Origin: Pseudomonas sp.
GTDB taxonomy: Bacteria > Pseudomonadota > Gammaproteobacteria > Pseudomonadales > Pseudomonadaceae
NCBI GenBank assembly: GCA_016763285.1
Contig: JAESUC010000197.1
Coordinates: forward strand, 1 to 53,817
Direction of reading: 5' to 3'
DNA length: 53,817 bases
Under the pieces are notes generated by a model that worked only from the letters and a program-made list of their open reading frames with translations, searched no databases and had not been told where the DNA came from. The translations under genes and the position numbers were made by a program. This document shows positions 43,281-52,523 of the stretch, piece by piece. Each line of letters opens with the position of its first letter. Within the stretch, counting starts at the first letter, position 1.

Positions 43281-43754
43281 CTAGAATGAGCCGTGGACCT
43301 GCAGCACGTCGGCTGATCCAGACGGCAAATGACGTAAAATCTGAGCCTGGTATTGCGGATTGGCCCGCGTGCGGTGCGTATGCCAGCCTGTCAGGGCAAA
43401 ACCACAGGCCAGACCCGCCACAGCCGCCAGAATGATCCAGGGCTCGGCCAGTCCGGCGAGATTGGTGAGGAAGGCAAAGAGGAACAGCATCGCCAGGGGA
43501 AGGACGTACATGAGGGCGGACGCCTTGAGCACCGCATCTTCCGGCAGACCGATAATGACTTCGTCGCCCACGGCAACCGGCTGGTCGAAGATCACCCGGA
43601 TAAAACCACGGCGACTGCGGGCCCCGAGGCGCTCGAGCAACGCCTGACCGCATCCTGCGCGGGCCTGACAACTGCCGCAGGTACTGCGCCTGATGGTTTC
43701 AACCCAGGCTGCGCCAGACTCGATGCCGACCACCCTGCCGCGTTCTTCAATCAC
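43281..43754 (-). CDS. mucC: SoxR-reducing system protein RseC/MucC family
   Basis: A 157-residue inner-membrane protein with an N-terminal cysteine cluster C26-x2-C29-x5-C35 and two transmembrane helices (about 80-98 and 104-122), as in RseC/MucC. In E. coli RseC works with Rsx in reducing SoxR; in Pseudomonas MucC modulates AlgU activity. Its order between mucB and mucD is the canonical one. Confidence 0.93.
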   Translation of the reverse strand: MIEERGRVVGIESGAAWVETIRRSTCGSCQARAGCGQALLERLGARSRRGFIRVIFDQPVAVGDEVIIGLPEDAVLKASALMYVLPLAMLFLFAFLTNLAGLAEPWIILAAVAGLACGFALTGWHTHRTRANPQYQAQILRHLPSGSADVLQVHGSF

Positions 43755-43804
43755 GCTGTCACACCCGCCACGTCAATATTCGCTCTCACGGCAAGTCCTC
43801 TTTC

Positions 43805-44794
43805 TCAGGGCGCGCTTTTGGTCAGCGCGTCCGACTCGAAATCCGGGGATAGTGATGCCGCAACCTGCTCAGCAACCCGCGGCGGCACCTCGCCCACCAC
43901 CGTAGCCAGATAACGGCCCTCGGGCAATAGCAGCTCACGACTGACCGCCACGGTAGGACCCAGCTGGGCCCGCAGGTCATCAACGGTTCGATCCTCGGGC
44001 AACGGCTCGATGAATACGGTAAACCGAGCCAGCCCGTCCGTAAATACCTGGGCAAACACGGCCTCGGGATCGCCGTTGAGCGAGCGCATCTCGCGCCGCA
44101 CCGCAGCAAATCCAGCCGGCACCCAGGCTGGCAGCCAGCGCTCATCGGCCACCCTGTCAGCGGGAGGCTTGCTGACCGGCTGGCACAGACTGCCTGCCGA
44201 CAGCTGCTCTGCAGCGACGGGCCCCAACTCGACATTGGTAAACTGAAAGCGCTCGAGCAGCGTACCCTGCTCGTTGACCAGCAGCGACTGCAGCAGCAGC
44301 CCGCTGTCCACATCCAGGTACAATTCATGGGCATAGCGCAGGGCGTCACGTGGCTCGACGGCCACCACGGTGGCGGCCCGGTTGGCTACCCGAGTGACGC
44401 CAAGCACCGAAAGGGAATACCACTGATCCAGCTGAGAGGGTTGTACTGCCGACATGCCACTGTCACGCCAGGCTGAGTCGGCGGTCAGTGCGCTGGTGCA
44501 CTGCAGGCGGCCATCGCGTCGCACCCACTCCTGCGGGACGCCGTCGGTTCGCAGCAAGCGCTCGACGATCGGCTCTCCCGCCTGGCGCCATACTCGATGG
44601 GTGCTGAAAATCCCGGTGCGCTCATAAATGAAATCGCCCTGGTAGCTCTGCTCCCGGGCGGCATCGGTCATTGCGGTCAACAGAGCGGCGGGCTCAACGG
44701 CCTGTGCTGACTGGACAAGCAGAAGGGCTGCCGAAGCAACCCCCCCTACTATCCAGCCTCTCACCCTGTGTCCTGGCGCTATCGATGAGTGCAC
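43805..44794 (-). CDS. mucB: Sigma factor regulator MucB/RseB
   Basis: Periplasmic protein that protects MucA from site-1 cleavage and is released by lipopolysaccharide signals. The 329 residues start with a signal peptide (VGGVASAALLLVQSAQAVEP, cut near 32) followed by the LolA-like MucB/RseB N-domain (YQGDFIYERTG, THRVW) and the C-terminal domain. The GTG start at 44794 directly abuts the mucA stop (TGAGTG), so translation is coupled and stoichiometry with MucA kept. Confidence 0.95.
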   Translation of the reverse strand: MHSSIAPGHRVRGWIVGGVASAALLLVQSAQAVEPAALLTAMTDAAREQSYQGDFIYERTGIFSTHRVWRQAGEPIVERLLRTDGVPQEWVRRDGRLQCTSALTADSAWRDSGMSAVQPSQLDQWYSLSVLGVTRVANRAATVVAVEPRDALRYAHELYLDVDSGLLLQSLLVNEQGTLLERFQFTNVELGPVAAEQLSAGSLCQPVSKPPADRVADERWLPAWVPAGFAAVRREMRSLNGDPEAVFAQVFTDGLARFTVFIEPLPEDRTVDDLRAQLGPTVAVSRELLLPEGRYLATVVGEVPPRVAEQVAASLSPDFESDALTKSAP

Positions 44795-45409
44795 TCAGCG
44801 TCCTTCCAGACTCGCTGCACGGGCCGACGGCAAGAGTTGCGGGGTGATCTGGCCTTCTGCCTCGCCGGCATGCTGGCGCAGATACTTGCCGATACGCTCT
44901 TCCTGCCACGCCGAACCGGGTCGCTGTGCCTCTGCCGCCGGAGCGGCGTCCTGCGAGAAGCCGGCAAGCACGGCTTCCGGTTGCGCCGCACCGGGTGCGG
45001 TGGGCAAACTGACCGGCGGCGGCGCCTGGTCGACCACTGTGTCCGTACCAGCCGGACTGCCGTCCTGCTGGAACATGTTGACCCCTACCAGTACGGCGAC
45101 GGTAACCGATGCGGCCACTGCCAGTCGGCCGACACCCTGCCAGATGCGCGAGGCCTTGCCCGGCGCCGGACCTGCCGCAACAGCAGGTACGGGCTCATCA
45201 GCGATCGCCGCGGCAATACCCGCAGACAGATCGATGCTGCCCTGCCAGGGTTCCTTGTGCATCACTGCACGCGCGGCCTGGTAACGTGCCCAGTCGCTGC
45301 GCAAGGACGAATCGTCCCCGCAGGCCTTCAGAACACGGCGTACTTCAAGCTCATCCGCTTCGTTGTCCATCAGCGCGGAGAGAGACTCCTTCAAGGATTC
45401 ACTGCTCAT
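44795..45409 (-). CDS. mucA: Anti-sigma factor MucA
   Basis: Membrane anti-sigma factor that holds AlgU inactive. The N-terminal cytoplasmic RseA_N-type domain is MSSESLKESLSALMDNEADE onward, a single transmembrane helix covers about residues 95-113, and the periplasmic part (114-204) binds MucB. The reading frame is intact and full length (204 residues), so the truncating mucA lesions of mucoid clinical Pseudomonas are not present. The periplasmic stretch is unusually A/P rich. Confidence 0.95.
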   Translation of the reverse strand: MSSESLKESLSALMDNEADELEVRRVLKACGDDSSLRSDWARYQAARAVMHKEPWQGSIDLSAGIAAAIADEPVPAVAAGPAPGKASRIWQGVGRLAVAASVTVAVLVGVNMFQQDGSPAGTDTVVDQAPPPVSLPTAPGAAQPEAVLAGFSQDAAPAAEAQRPGSAWQEERIGKYLRQHAGEAEGQITPQLLPSARAASLEGR

Positions 45410-45467
45410 TGCTATACCTCTGCTTTCTGGCCCATCGGGCTGGCTGCATTTGACCTCGCGCCCCGCT

Positions 45468-46043
45468 TCAGTCTACCAACAGGGGCTTGAGAGCTTTATC
45501 GATCGCCTCGCGTGCCCGGAAGATGCGTGATCTTACCGTACCCACCGGGCAGCTCATTACTGCTGCAATATCTTCGTAACTCAACCCTTCAAATTCGCGC
45601 AGCGTCAGAGCCGTGCGCAAGTCGTCAGGCAACTGCTGCAGGGTCCTGTTGACCATCTGCTCTACCTCATCACGCAGCAGGTCGCGTTCCGGCGAGTGAA
45701 TGTCCTTGAGGGCACTGTCTCCGTCGTAATACTCTGCTTCATCGGCCGCGATATCCGAATCGGGTGGTCTGCGACCACGCGCGACCAGGTAATTCTTGGC
45801 CGTGTTGATGGCAATGCGGTACAGCCAGGTATAGAACGCGCTGTCTCCGCGAAAATTGGCCAGGGCGCGGTAAGCCTTGACGAATGCTTCCTGCGCGACA
45901 TCCTGCGCTTCATGGCTGTCATGCACAAAGCGCATGACCAGAGCGAGTATCTTGTGCTGATATTTGAGCACCAGCAGATCGAAAGCTCGCTTGTCGCCGC
46001 CTTGAACCCGAATGACCAACTCCTGGTCGGTCTGCTCAGCCAT
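45468..46043 (-). CDS. algU: RNA polymerase sigma factor AlgU (RpoE)
   Basis: ECF sigma-22/sigma-E factor for envelope stress and alginate genes. The 191 residues contain sigma region 2 (FDLLVLKYQHKI, then DVAQEAFVKAYRAL and FYTWLYRIAINTAKNYL) and region 4 (LPDDLRTALTLREFEGLSYE, then VGTVRSRIFRAREAI). AGGAGGAA precedes the ATG at 46043. Two AlgU-type promoters upstream (separate entries) indicate autoregulation. First gene of the muc operon, divergent from nadB. Confidence 0.97.
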   Translation of the reverse strand: MAEQTDQELVIRVQGGDKRAFDLLVLKYQHKILALVMRFVHDSHEAQDVAQEAFVKAYRALANFRGDSAFYTWLYRIAINTAKNYLVARGRRPPDSDIAADEAEYYDGDSALKDIHSPERDLLRDEVEQMVNRTLQQLPDDLRTALTLREFEGLSYEDIAAVMSCPVGTVRSRIFRAREAIDKALKPLLVD

Positions 46044-46089
46044 GCGGCCATTCCTCCTGGCGTAAGCCTGTTCGACTCGCCTTATTCTG

Positions 46090-46116
46090 ATAGACCAGCA
46101 ATTTAAGCAAAAGTTC
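46090..46116 (-). promoter_or_regulatory. AlgU-dependent promoter, proximal
   Basis: The minus strand has GAACTT (46116-46111), a 16-base spacer and TCTAT (46094-46090), close to the AlgU consensus GAACTT-N16/17-TCTGA. It lies 47 bases upstream of the algU start. Confidence 0.75.
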
Positions 46117-46137
46117 TCCCCTCGTCAGGTTCAGCAA

Positions 46138-46165
46138 TATGAGCCACATCGGCGTGTGAAAGTTC
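46138..46165 (-). promoter_or_regulatory. Possible second AlgU-type promoter, distal
   Basis: GAACTT (46165-46160), a 17-base spacer and TCATA (46142-46138). The -35 is perfect and the -10 is a weaker match. P. aeruginosa algU also has more than one AlgU-dependent promoter. Confidence 0.45.
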
Positions 46166-46228
46166 CCGATCCAGTGAAATTAATTGTCATTATTCGGCAA
46201 CATGATGGCGCAGATGTCGTCTCGCCAG

Positions 46229-46261
46229 ACAGTACTGTGCGGCGTGCGCCTTCTATATACT
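46229..46261 (+). promoter_or_regulatory. Putative nadB promoter with palindrome over the -35 region
   Basis: TATACT at 46256-46261 is a good -10, 60 bases before nadB. The -35 region overlaps a perfect 10-base palindrome ACAGTACTGT (46229-46238), which may be an operator for a repressor or activator. Confidence 0.45.
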
Positions 46262-46320
46262 AGCCTGCCACAGTGCACCGGGTAATCCGGCCTCACTTCA
46301 TCTGGCCCAGCAGGGACACC

Positions 46321-47934
46321 ATGGTACAAGCAAAAAATTATGACGTCCTGGTCATTGGCAGTGGTGCCGCCGGGCTGACACTGGCGCTGCATCTGGCGGA
46401 TGACCTGCGTGTGGCCGTTATCAGCAAGGGGCAACTGTCGGAAGGTTCAACCTTCTGGGCCCAGGGTGGCGTTGCAGCCGTACTGGACGATACCGACACG
46501 GTCGAGGCCCATGTACAGGACACCCTGGATGCCGGAGGTGGCCTGTGCCGCGAGGAGGCAGTGCGGCAGATCGTGGGCAGCAGTCGAGAAGCCATTGGCT
46601 GGCTGATCGATCAGGGCGTGCCCTTTACCCGCGAGCGACTGGCCGATGGGTCGGAAAGCGATGATTTTCACCTCACGCGTGAAGGCGGCCACAGTCACAG
46701 ACGCATCATCCATGCCGCTGACGCCACCGGCGCCGCCATCTTCAATACCCTGCTGCTCAAGGCCCAGGAGCACGACAACATCGAGCTGCTGGAGAACCGC
46801 GTCGCCGTCGACCTGATCACCTCGGACAAGCTCGGCAGGCCTGGCAGACAGTGCCTGGGCGCCTACATACTCAATCGCAACAGCGGTCATGTGGAAACCT
46901 ATGGAGCGCGGTTTACCGTGCTGGCCACCGGTGGAGCGAGCAAGGTCTACCTGTATACCAGCAACCCTGACAGCGCTTCGGGTGATGGTATCGCCATGGC
47001 CTGGCGGGCCGGCTGCCGGGTGGCCAACATGGAATTCAATCAGTTCCACCCCACTTGCCTCTACCACCCCCGGGCCAAGAGCTTCCTGGTGACCGAGGCC
47101 CTGCGCGGAGAAGGCGCGGTACTCAAGCTTCCCGATGGTACCCGCTTCATGCCGCGCTTCGATGCGCGAGCGGAGCTGGCGCCACGGGACATCGTTGCCC
47201 GGGCCATCGACCATGAAATGAAGCGTCTGGGCCTGGACTGTGTGTTCCTCGATATCAGCCACAAACCGGCCGAGTTCGTTCGCAGCCATTTTCCCACGGT
47301 GTACGAGCGCTGCCTGGCATTCGGCATCGATATCACCCGCGAACCGATCCCGGTGGTCCCGGCCGCCCACTATACCTGTGGCGGCGTCATGGTCGACGCA
47401 CGGGGCCGCACGGATGCCAGCAATCTCTACGCCATCGGTGAAACCAGCTATACCGGCCTGCACGGCGCCAACCGGATGGCCAGCAACTCCCTGCTCGAAT
47501 GCGTGGTCTTTGGTCGCGCCGCAGCCCAGGACATCCTCGATGAACTGCCGCACACGGGCATGCCTGCGGACCTGCCACACTGGGATGAAAGCAAGGTAAC
47601 CGATTCCGACGAGGACGTGATCATTTCCCACAACTGGGAGGAGCTGCGGCGGTTCATGTGGGATTACGTGGGGATAGTACGCACTACCAAACGCCTGCAG
47701 CGCGCCAAGCACCGGGTCGACATGCTGCTGGCCGAGATCCACGAGTTCTACAGCAACTACCGGGTCAGCCGCGATCTGCTGGAGCTACGCAATCTGGCGG
47801 TGGTAGCCGACCTGATCATCACCTCGGCCATGCAGCGGCGCGAAAGTCGTGGACTGCATTACACGCTCGACTACCCTCGCCTCTTGCCTGAAGCTACCGA
47901 TACTATTCTGCAGCCGCCCAGCGCTGACGACTGA
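46321..47934 (+). CDS. nadB: L-aspartate oxidase
   Basis: FAD enzyme that turns aspartate into iminoaspartate, the first step of NAD synthesis. The 537-residue protein has the FAD-binding [17 protein letters not shown] (from about residue 9), the active-site regions [12 protein letters not shown] and HPTCLYHP, and [16 protein letters not shown]. The ATG at 46321 has AGGGA upstream; a GTG 16 codons earlier is in frame but adds residues outside the family pattern. Its last 32 bases overlap ygfX on the other strand. Confidence 0.96.
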   Translation: MVQAKNYDVLVIGSGAAGLTLALHLADDLRVAVISKGQLSEGSTFWAQGGVAAVLDDTDTVEAHVQDTLDAGGGLCREEAVRQIVGSSREAIGWLIDQGVPFTRERLADGSESDDFHLTREGGHSHRRIIHAADATGAAIFNTLLLKAQEHDNIELLENRVAVDLITSDKLGRPGRQCLGAYILNRNSGHVETYGARFTVLATGGASKVYLYTSNPDSASGDGIAMAWRAGCRVANMEFNQFHPTCLYHPRAKSFLVTEALRGEGAVLKLPDGTRFMPRFDARAELAPRDIVARAIDHEMKRLGLDCVFLDISHKPAEFVRSHFPTVYERCLAFGIDITREPIPVVPAAHYTCGGVMVDARGRTDASNLYAIGETSYTGLHGANRMASNSLLECVVFGRAAAQDILDELPHTGMPADLPHWDESKVTDSDEDVIISHNWEELRRFMWDYVGIVRTTKRLQRAKHRVDMLLAEIHEFYSNYRVSRDLLELRNLAVVADLIITSAMQRRESRGLHYTLDYPRLLPEATDTILQPPSADD

Positions 47935-48355
47935 AGCGCAAGCGCAGGCGGAGACGACGCAGGGCGTCTTCGGCTGCAGCATCGGCCGGCAGGATGACCG
48001 AGACAGCCAGCCAGCGACCGGGTTCGCGCAACCGCACCACCGTCAGAAAGGCGCTGACGAAGGTATCGGCGAGCAGACGCGCCGTGGTCTCCGAACCATC
48101 GCGACGCAACACGTGCCAGCCCTGACTGTCGAACCGCAGGGCGGTGATTGACTGCGCATGCCTCAGGCTGACCTGGCGCGGCCAGATCCAGATACCGTAG
48201 CCGACCACGGCCAGGGTGCAGGCCGTGGCCACCAATGGCGGCAGACCACTGCGCAGCAGTGCGGCACAGGCCAGAGCGCTGAACACGATGACCAACATGC
48301 CGAGAAACCGCGAGGGCTGCCGGCGTAATACCAGATAATCAGGCTGGCTGAACAC
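47903..48355 (-). CDS. YgfX/CptA family membrane protein
   Basis: A 150-residue protein with two adjacent transmembrane helices (about 18-34 and 38-58) and a cytoplasmic C-terminal domain, as in YgfX. The operon partner SdhE (YgfY) supports the call. In E. coli this pair was first reported as a toxin-antitoxin pair acting on FtsZ/MreB, an idea not firmly accepted. Its start overlaps the sdhE 3' end by 17 bases and its 3' end overlaps nadB by 32 bases. Confidence 0.82.
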   Translation of the reverse strand: MFSQPDYLVLRRQPSRFLGMLVIVFSALACAALLRSGLPPLVATACTLAVVGYGIWIWPRQVSLRHAQSITALRFDSQGWHVLRRDGSETTARLLADTFVSAFLTVVRLREPGRWLAVSVILPADAAAEDALRRLRLRLRFSRQRWAAAE

Positions 48356-48593
48356 GATCGAGTATCATCCTTACCATACGTTTGAGATCCGGGTCGTCCG
48401 GTTCGCTGCGCTGCATGAACCAGCCGAACATGTCCTGGTCTTCACTTTCCAACAGCTTGCGATAACGCAGTTTGTCTTCCGCGTCCAGATCACTGTAGGC
48501 TTCCTCGAGAAACGGCACCAGTAGCACATCCAGCTCCAGCATGCCCCTTCGGCTGTGCCAGTAAAGCCGCTTCATTTCCACGTCAGCCAACAT
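48339..48593 (-). CDS. sdhE: FAD assembly factor SdhE
   Basis: Promotes covalent flavin attachment to SdhA and FrdA. The 84-residue protein has the signature RGMLELD (RGxxE at residues 15-19), preceded by MKRLYWHSR, and a late DQDMFGWFM helix. I chose the ATG at 48593, with GGAGAG well placed upstream, over an upstream ATG that adds 14 residues. Operon with ygfX. Confidence 0.93.
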   Translation of the reverse strand: MLADVEMKRLYWHSRRGMLELDVLLVPFLEEAYSDLDAEDKLRYRKLLESEDQDMFGWFMQRSEPDDPDLKRMVRMILDRVQPA

Positions 48594-48722
48594 CTCTCTC
48601 TCCGCAATCAGGTATAAACGCGACACAATGCACAAGCCACATTATAAGCGCAAGGTGCCACTGACAAGGCGCACTGCCGGACCTATGATGTAACAGCTGA
48701 ATTCACCAGGCAATCAGAGCTT

Positions 48723-49748
48723 ATGACCGACACCAACTCCATTGATCACCACCTGTCCAAAGTGTTCCCGACGGCGTCACCCCTGCCCCACCCCGACACA
48801 GCCATCGCCTGGCTGAGCCATGAGGCAGTCATGGCCGTCAGTGGCCCGGACTCGGCAAAGTTTCTGCAGGGGCAATTGACCTGTGACGTGGTACGTCTGC
48901 CCCTTCCCGGCAGCGTCATGGGTGCGCGCTGCAATCCCAAGGGCCGCATGCAGTCCAGCTTCAGGCTGGTGCGCCAGGGCGAGACGGATTACCTGCTGGC
49001 AATGGCCGCTGAGCTGCTAGAGCCGCAGATCACCGACCTGGCCAGGTATGCCGCTTTTTTCAAGACCGAGATCACCGATGCCGGCGAGCACTGGCTGAGG
49101 TTGGGGCTGTGGGGCGTCGAGAGCGTCGAGGCCGCGACCCGGGCCGGACTGCCGGTGCCCCAGGAGCTGGATCAGGTAGCCGCCAGCGAGTCCGGCACGG
49201 TCGTCCGGCTGCCGGGGCACAATGCCTTCGAGATCTGGCTGCCGGCGGCCAGCGCCCGGGACACCCTCGACCGATTGCTGGAGACCGCCACCGCTGTGGC
49301 GCTCAATGACTGGCACCTTCTGCAGATCCGCAACGGCGTCGGCCAGGTATTCGGCGAAACCCGTGAAAGCTTCATACCGCAGATGCTGAATCTGCAGATA
49401 TTCGATGCCGTCAGCTTCAAGAAAGGCTGCTACACGGGCCAGGAAATCGTGGCCCGGATGAAGTATCTGGGTAAACTGAAAAAACGCATGTTCCGCCTGA
49501 TCAGCGACGAAGGCAGGCTGCTGGCGCCAGGTACCGCCGTGGTGAATCGCGAAACCGGGCAGGGGCTGGGCGAAGTGGTGATCTGCGCTACGGACGGCGA
49601 GCGCATGGAAATGCTGGCGGTGCTACAAAAGGATGCGGCACAATTGGTATCATTGAGCGCAACTGATGGCCAGGGGCCATTATTGACTGTGGCAGAGCTG
49701 CCCTACGAGAGCGAAGTGGCCGACAACGACGTCGGACCGGCAAACTGA
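48723..49748 (+). CDS. ygfZ: Folate-binding protein YgfZ
   Basis: Folate-dependent protein of the GcvT family that maintains some iron-sulfur enzymes such as MiaB. The 341-residue protein carries the signature KGCYTGQE at 234-241 with the essential cysteine C236. The N-terminal region has FLQGQLTCDV and GARCNPKGRMQSSFRL. It diverges from sdhE, another cofactor-assembly factor, and lies 12 bases before the HDOD gene. Confidence 0.95.
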   Translation: MTDTNSIDHHLSKVFPTASPLPHPDTAIAWLSHEAVMAVSGPDSAKFLQGQLTCDVVRLPLPGSVMGARCNPKGRMQSSFRLVRQGETDYLLAMAAELLEPQITDLARYAAFFKTEITDAGEHWLRLGLWGVESVEAATRAGLPVPQELDQVAASESGTVVRLPGHNAFEIWLPAASARDTLDRLLETATAVALNDWHLLQIRNGVGQVFGETRESFIPQMLNLQIFDAVSFKKGCYTGQEIVARMKYLGKLKKRMFRLISDEGRLLAPGTAVVNRETGQGLGEVVICATDGERMEMLAVLQKDAAQLVSLSATDGQGPLLTVAELPYESEVADNDVGPAN

Positions 49749-49760
49749 GAAGGAACACCC

Positions 49761-50588
49761 ATGACTGACCTGGCCCAGCGCGTACAGGATGAATTGATTG
49801 AGGCAATCGACAAGGACCAGCTGGTCCTGCCCACGCTGCCCGAGGTCGCCTTGCGCATCCGCGAAGCCGCGGAAAACCCCGACGTAAGCATTGCCGACCT
49901 GGTGCGCGAAATCAGCAACGATGCCGCCCTCAGCGCTCGTCTGATCAAGGTGGTGAACAGCCCGCTACTGCGCACGCGCCAGGAAATCACCGACCTGGGC
50001 ATGGCCGTCAATCGGATGGGTATCAACTATACGGCGAACCTGGCTACCGGCCTGGCGATGTCCCAGATGTTCCAGGCCACCTCCGACGTGATCGACCGCA
50101 AGATGCGTGAAGTCTGGGCCCGCAGCACCGAGGTTGCCGGTATCAGCCATGTACTGTGCCGCCATTACACCAAGCTCAAACCGGACCAGGCGACATTGGC
50201 CGGGCTGGTACACCAGATTGGCGTGCTGCCGATCCTCAGCTATGCCGAAGAAAACAGTAGCCTGCTGCGTGACTCGATCAGTCTGAACCTGGTCATCGAG
50301 CGGATCCATCCGGTTCTGGGCGATCGCATTCTCGCCGCCTGGGACTTCCCGATGCCCCTGCGCCATGTACCAACCGAGCATCTGGATTTCAACCGCAATA
50401 CCCCTACCGTGGACTACGCTGACATCGTCCAGGTGGCCATGCTGCAGAGCCTGAGCAGCGAGCACCCGCTGGCCCAGATGGACTGGAGCACCATTGCGTC
50501 CTTCAACAAGCTGGGACTGACCCAGGGTGAAGACGGTGATGAGGATCTGTCAGCGGAAATGGAAGCGGCGATGCAACTGCTGGGCTGA
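49761..50588 (+). CDS. HDOD domain-containing protein
   Basis: A 275-residue stand-alone HDOD protein (Pfam HDOD). The N-terminal helix with VLPTLPEVALRIREAAENPD and the ISNDAALSARLIKVVNSPLL block are diagnostic, as is GLVHQIGVLP. The catalytic HD residues of true HD phosphohydrolases are not evident, which is normal for HDOD. Such proteins act in signalling, often with second messengers. AAGGA precedes the ATG; probably cotranscribed with ygfZ. Confidence 0.92.
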   Translation: MTDLAQRVQDELIEAIDKDQLVLPTLPEVALRIREAAENPDVSIADLVREISNDAALSARLIKVVNSPLLRTRQEITDLGMAVNRMGINYTANLATGLAMSQMFQATSDVIDRKMREVWARSTEVAGISHVLCRHYTKLKPDQATLAGLVHQIGVLPILSYAEENSSLLRDSISLNLVIERIHPVLGDRILAAWDFPMPLRHVPTEHLDFNRNTPTVDYADIVQVAMLQSLSSEHPLAQMDWSTIASFNKLGLTQGEDGDEDLSAEMEAAMQLLG

Positions 50589-50599
50589 CAGCCCAGCAG
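50577..50599. terminator. Perfect 10-bp hairpin over the HDOD stop codon
   Basis: CTGCTGGGCT (50577-50586) and AGCCCAGCAG (50590-50599) pair with a 3-base loop, and the TGA stop (50586-50588) falls in the hairpin. A weak CGTTT follows on the plus strand. It may end transcription from both convergent genes. Confidence 0.5.
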
Positions 50600-50611
50600 C
50601 GTTTGGCACCT

Positions 50612-51427
50612 TCAGCGATTGCGCCATTGGGGAGGACGCTTGTCGAAGAAGGCGTTAACCCCTTCCCGCGTGTCCTCGTAATCGAAGAGATCGACAAAGC
50701 GCTCGCGCTCCTCCGGCAGCAGACTGTTGAGCGGCTGACGGCGTGCTCCCTGGATCAGGGCCTTGCAGGCCTTGACTGCCATGGGGCTCTGGCGACCGAC
50801 CTGGGCAGCCAGGCGTAACGCGGCAGCCAACGCCTGATCCTGCTCAACCACCTCTTCCACCAGACCAATGCGCTCGGCCTTGACGCCATCAATGCGCTCG
50901 CCGCAAAGAATCATGCGCTTGGCCCAGCCTTCCCCGACCAACCAGGCCAGGGCCTGGGTGCCGCCCGCACAGGGCAACAGACCGACGCCGGCCTCGGGCA
51001 AGGCAAGCTGTACCTGTCGCTCGGCAATCCGGATGTCGCAAGCCAGGGCACACTCAAGCCCGCCGCCCATGGCGTAACCGTTCAGCGCCGCGATGGAGAC
51101 GCCAGAGAAATCGCGCAGGGCCTCGAATGCCTTGCCGAACAGGCTCGCCATTTCCCGCGCGCGCGCCTTGTCACCGTCGGCAAACAGCTTGAGATCCGCG
51201 CCTGCGGAAAAGAAACGGTCACCGCGCCCGGTGATCACCAGGGCAAAGATCTCCGAATCGGCGCCCAGGTGCCCGACCAGCTCGACAAGGCCATGCAGGG
51301 TGTCGGTGTCCCAGGTATTGGCCGGCGGATTGTCGATAGTCACCAGGGCGGTGTGCCCGACCTTCTGCACAACCAGTTTGTCGGTACGCGGGACCAGGGC
51401 GGTGTAGGGTTGCAGTGCATGTTCCAT
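50612..51427 (-). CDS. Enoyl-CoA hydratase/isomerase family protein
   Basis: Crotonase-fold protein of 271 residues. The oxyanion-hole regions are FFSAGADLKLFADGD and GYAMGGGLECALACD, and the active-site helix contains LPEAGVGLLP with the usual glutamate. The C-terminal FDYEDTREGVNAFFDKR is typical. It might act in beta-oxidation, but the substrate cannot be told from sequence. GGAGG precedes the ATG at 51427. Confidence 0.9.
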   Translation of the reverse strand: MEHALQPYTALVPRTDKLVVQKVGHTALVTIDNPPANTWDTDTLHGLVELVGHLGADSEIFALVITGRGDRFFSAGADLKLFADGDKARAREMASLFGKAFEALRDFSGVSIAALNGYAMGGGLECALACDIRIAERQVQLALPEAGVGLLPCAGGTQALAWLVGEGWAKRMILCGERIDGVKAERIGLVEEVVEQDQALAAALRLAAQVGRQSPMAVKACKALIQGARRQPLNSLLPEERERFVDLFDYEDTREGVNAFFDKRPPQWRNR

Positions 51428-51457
51428 GAAAGCCTCCTGAGGCAGAACCGATATACG

Positions 51458-52153
51458 TCAGACTGAGGTATCGGGCAAGCACCAGTCAATCGGCTTGCGC
51501 CCGTGTTCTTGAAGATAGCTGTTTGCCGCGGAAAAGTGGCCATTGCCGATAAAACCCCGGTGGGCCGACAGCGGAGAAGGATGCGCCGACTTCAGGACAC
51601 AGTGCCCGGAAAGATCGACCTGTTCGGCCTTCTTGTGTGCGTAGCTGCCCCAGAGCATGAAAACCAGATGCTCGTGCCGCTGGGCGGCGATCTCGATGAT
51701 GCGGGTCGTGAAGGCCTCCCAGCCACGCTTGGCATGGGACCCGGCTTCATTGGCCTGGACGGTCAGCACGGCATTGAGCAGCAGCACGCCCTGCTCGGCC
51801 CAATAGTTCAAACAGCCATGGCTGGGCCTGGGCATGCCCAGGTCTCTCTCGAGCTCCTTGAAGATGTTCTGTAGCGACGGCGGCGGCCTGACGCCAGGGG
51901 GCACGGAAAAGGCCAGGCCGTGTGCCTGCCCCGGGCCGTGGTACGGATCCTGGCCGAGAATGACCACGCGGACCTTATCCAGGGGGGTGGTATTGAGTGC
52001 ATTGAAGATCAGGGCGCCCGGTGGGTAGATGGTTCTGCCCTCGCTTTTCTGCCCGCGCAGAAAGGCACTCAGACCACGCATGTATTCCCGGTCGAACTCC
52101 CCCGCCAGCGCATCTTTCCAGCCAGCTTCGAGCCTGATCTCGCCCTGCGCCAT
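51458..52153 (-). CDS. ung: Uracil-DNA glycosylase
   Basis: Excises uracil from DNA in base-excision repair. The 231-residue family 1 enzyme has [18 protein letters not shown] with the catalytic D69 and Y71, and the late [11 protein letters not shown] with the catalytic histidine. The ATG at 52153 follows the upstream stop at once, so the weak ribosome-binding site may depend on coupling. Confidence 0.96.
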   Translation of the reverse strand: MAQGEIRLEAGWKDALAGEFDREYMRGLSAFLRGQKSEGRTIYPPGALIFNALNTTPLDKVRVVILGQDPYHGPGQAHGLAFSVPPGVRPPPSLQNIFKELERDLGMPRPSHGCLNYWAEQGVLLLNAVLTVQANEAGSHAKRGWEAFTTRIIEIAAQRHEHLVFMLWGSYAHKKAEQVDLSGHCVLKSAHPSPLSAHRGFIGNGHFSAANSYLQEHGRKPIDWCLPDTSV

Positions 52154-52155
52154 GA

Positions 52156-52485
52156 CTATTGCGCCGCCGGCACCGACTGGGCGTTACAGCGCACTACACG
52201 CTGACGGCCATCGACCAGCAAGCCAGACAGGGCATTGTGGCGGCTGTCGTGCAGGATCAATATGCCGTCCACGCACTCGGCTACCTGATCAGCCGCACGG
52301 CTGCGCAGCTGGCCGGCCTCCTCCGACCCGACCTTGACCAGGCTGAACTCCGCCACCACCATGCCCTTCTCTTCCCTGGAGAAATTCAGGTAGCCGTAGA
52401 AATACAGCACCATGACCGTGGCAAAAACCGTGGCGAAGGCGGTGAGGATCATCGGTATCTTGCTAATCTCTTTACTGTCACTCAT
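52156..52485 (-). CDS. Hypothetical single-span membrane protein, 109 residues
   Basis: No domain recognised. One N-terminal transmembrane helix (about residues 12-33, [20 protein letters not shown]) and a small periplasmic or cytoplasmic domain with two cysteines ([14 protein letters not shown]) that could form a disulfide. The ATG at 52485 has GAGG upstream. It lies between the QEGLA gene and ung, close enough for cotranscription. Confidence 0.75.
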   Translation of the reverse strand: MSDSKEISKIPMILTAFATVFATVMVLYFYGYLNFSREEKGMVVAEFSLVKVGSEEAGQLRSRAADQVAECVDGILILHDSRHNALSGLLVDGRQRVVRCNAQSVPAAQ

Positions 52486-52523
52486 GGGGCTTCCTCGAGG
52501 GTAATGCGTCGCAAAAGAATGCT

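Noticed and set aside
44795-45409. Possible mucA truncation of the mucoid type
   Set aside because: The frame is open for 204 residues with transmembrane and periplasmic parts intact.
46447-47742. A 431-codon minus-strand frame opposite nadB
   Set aside because: NadB is complete on the plus strand and the antisense translation has no motif.
47903-48593. sdhE-ygfX as a toxin-antitoxin module
   Set aside because: SdhE has the RGxxE flavinylation signature and a well-supported metabolic role, so the toxin-antitoxin label is not adopted.
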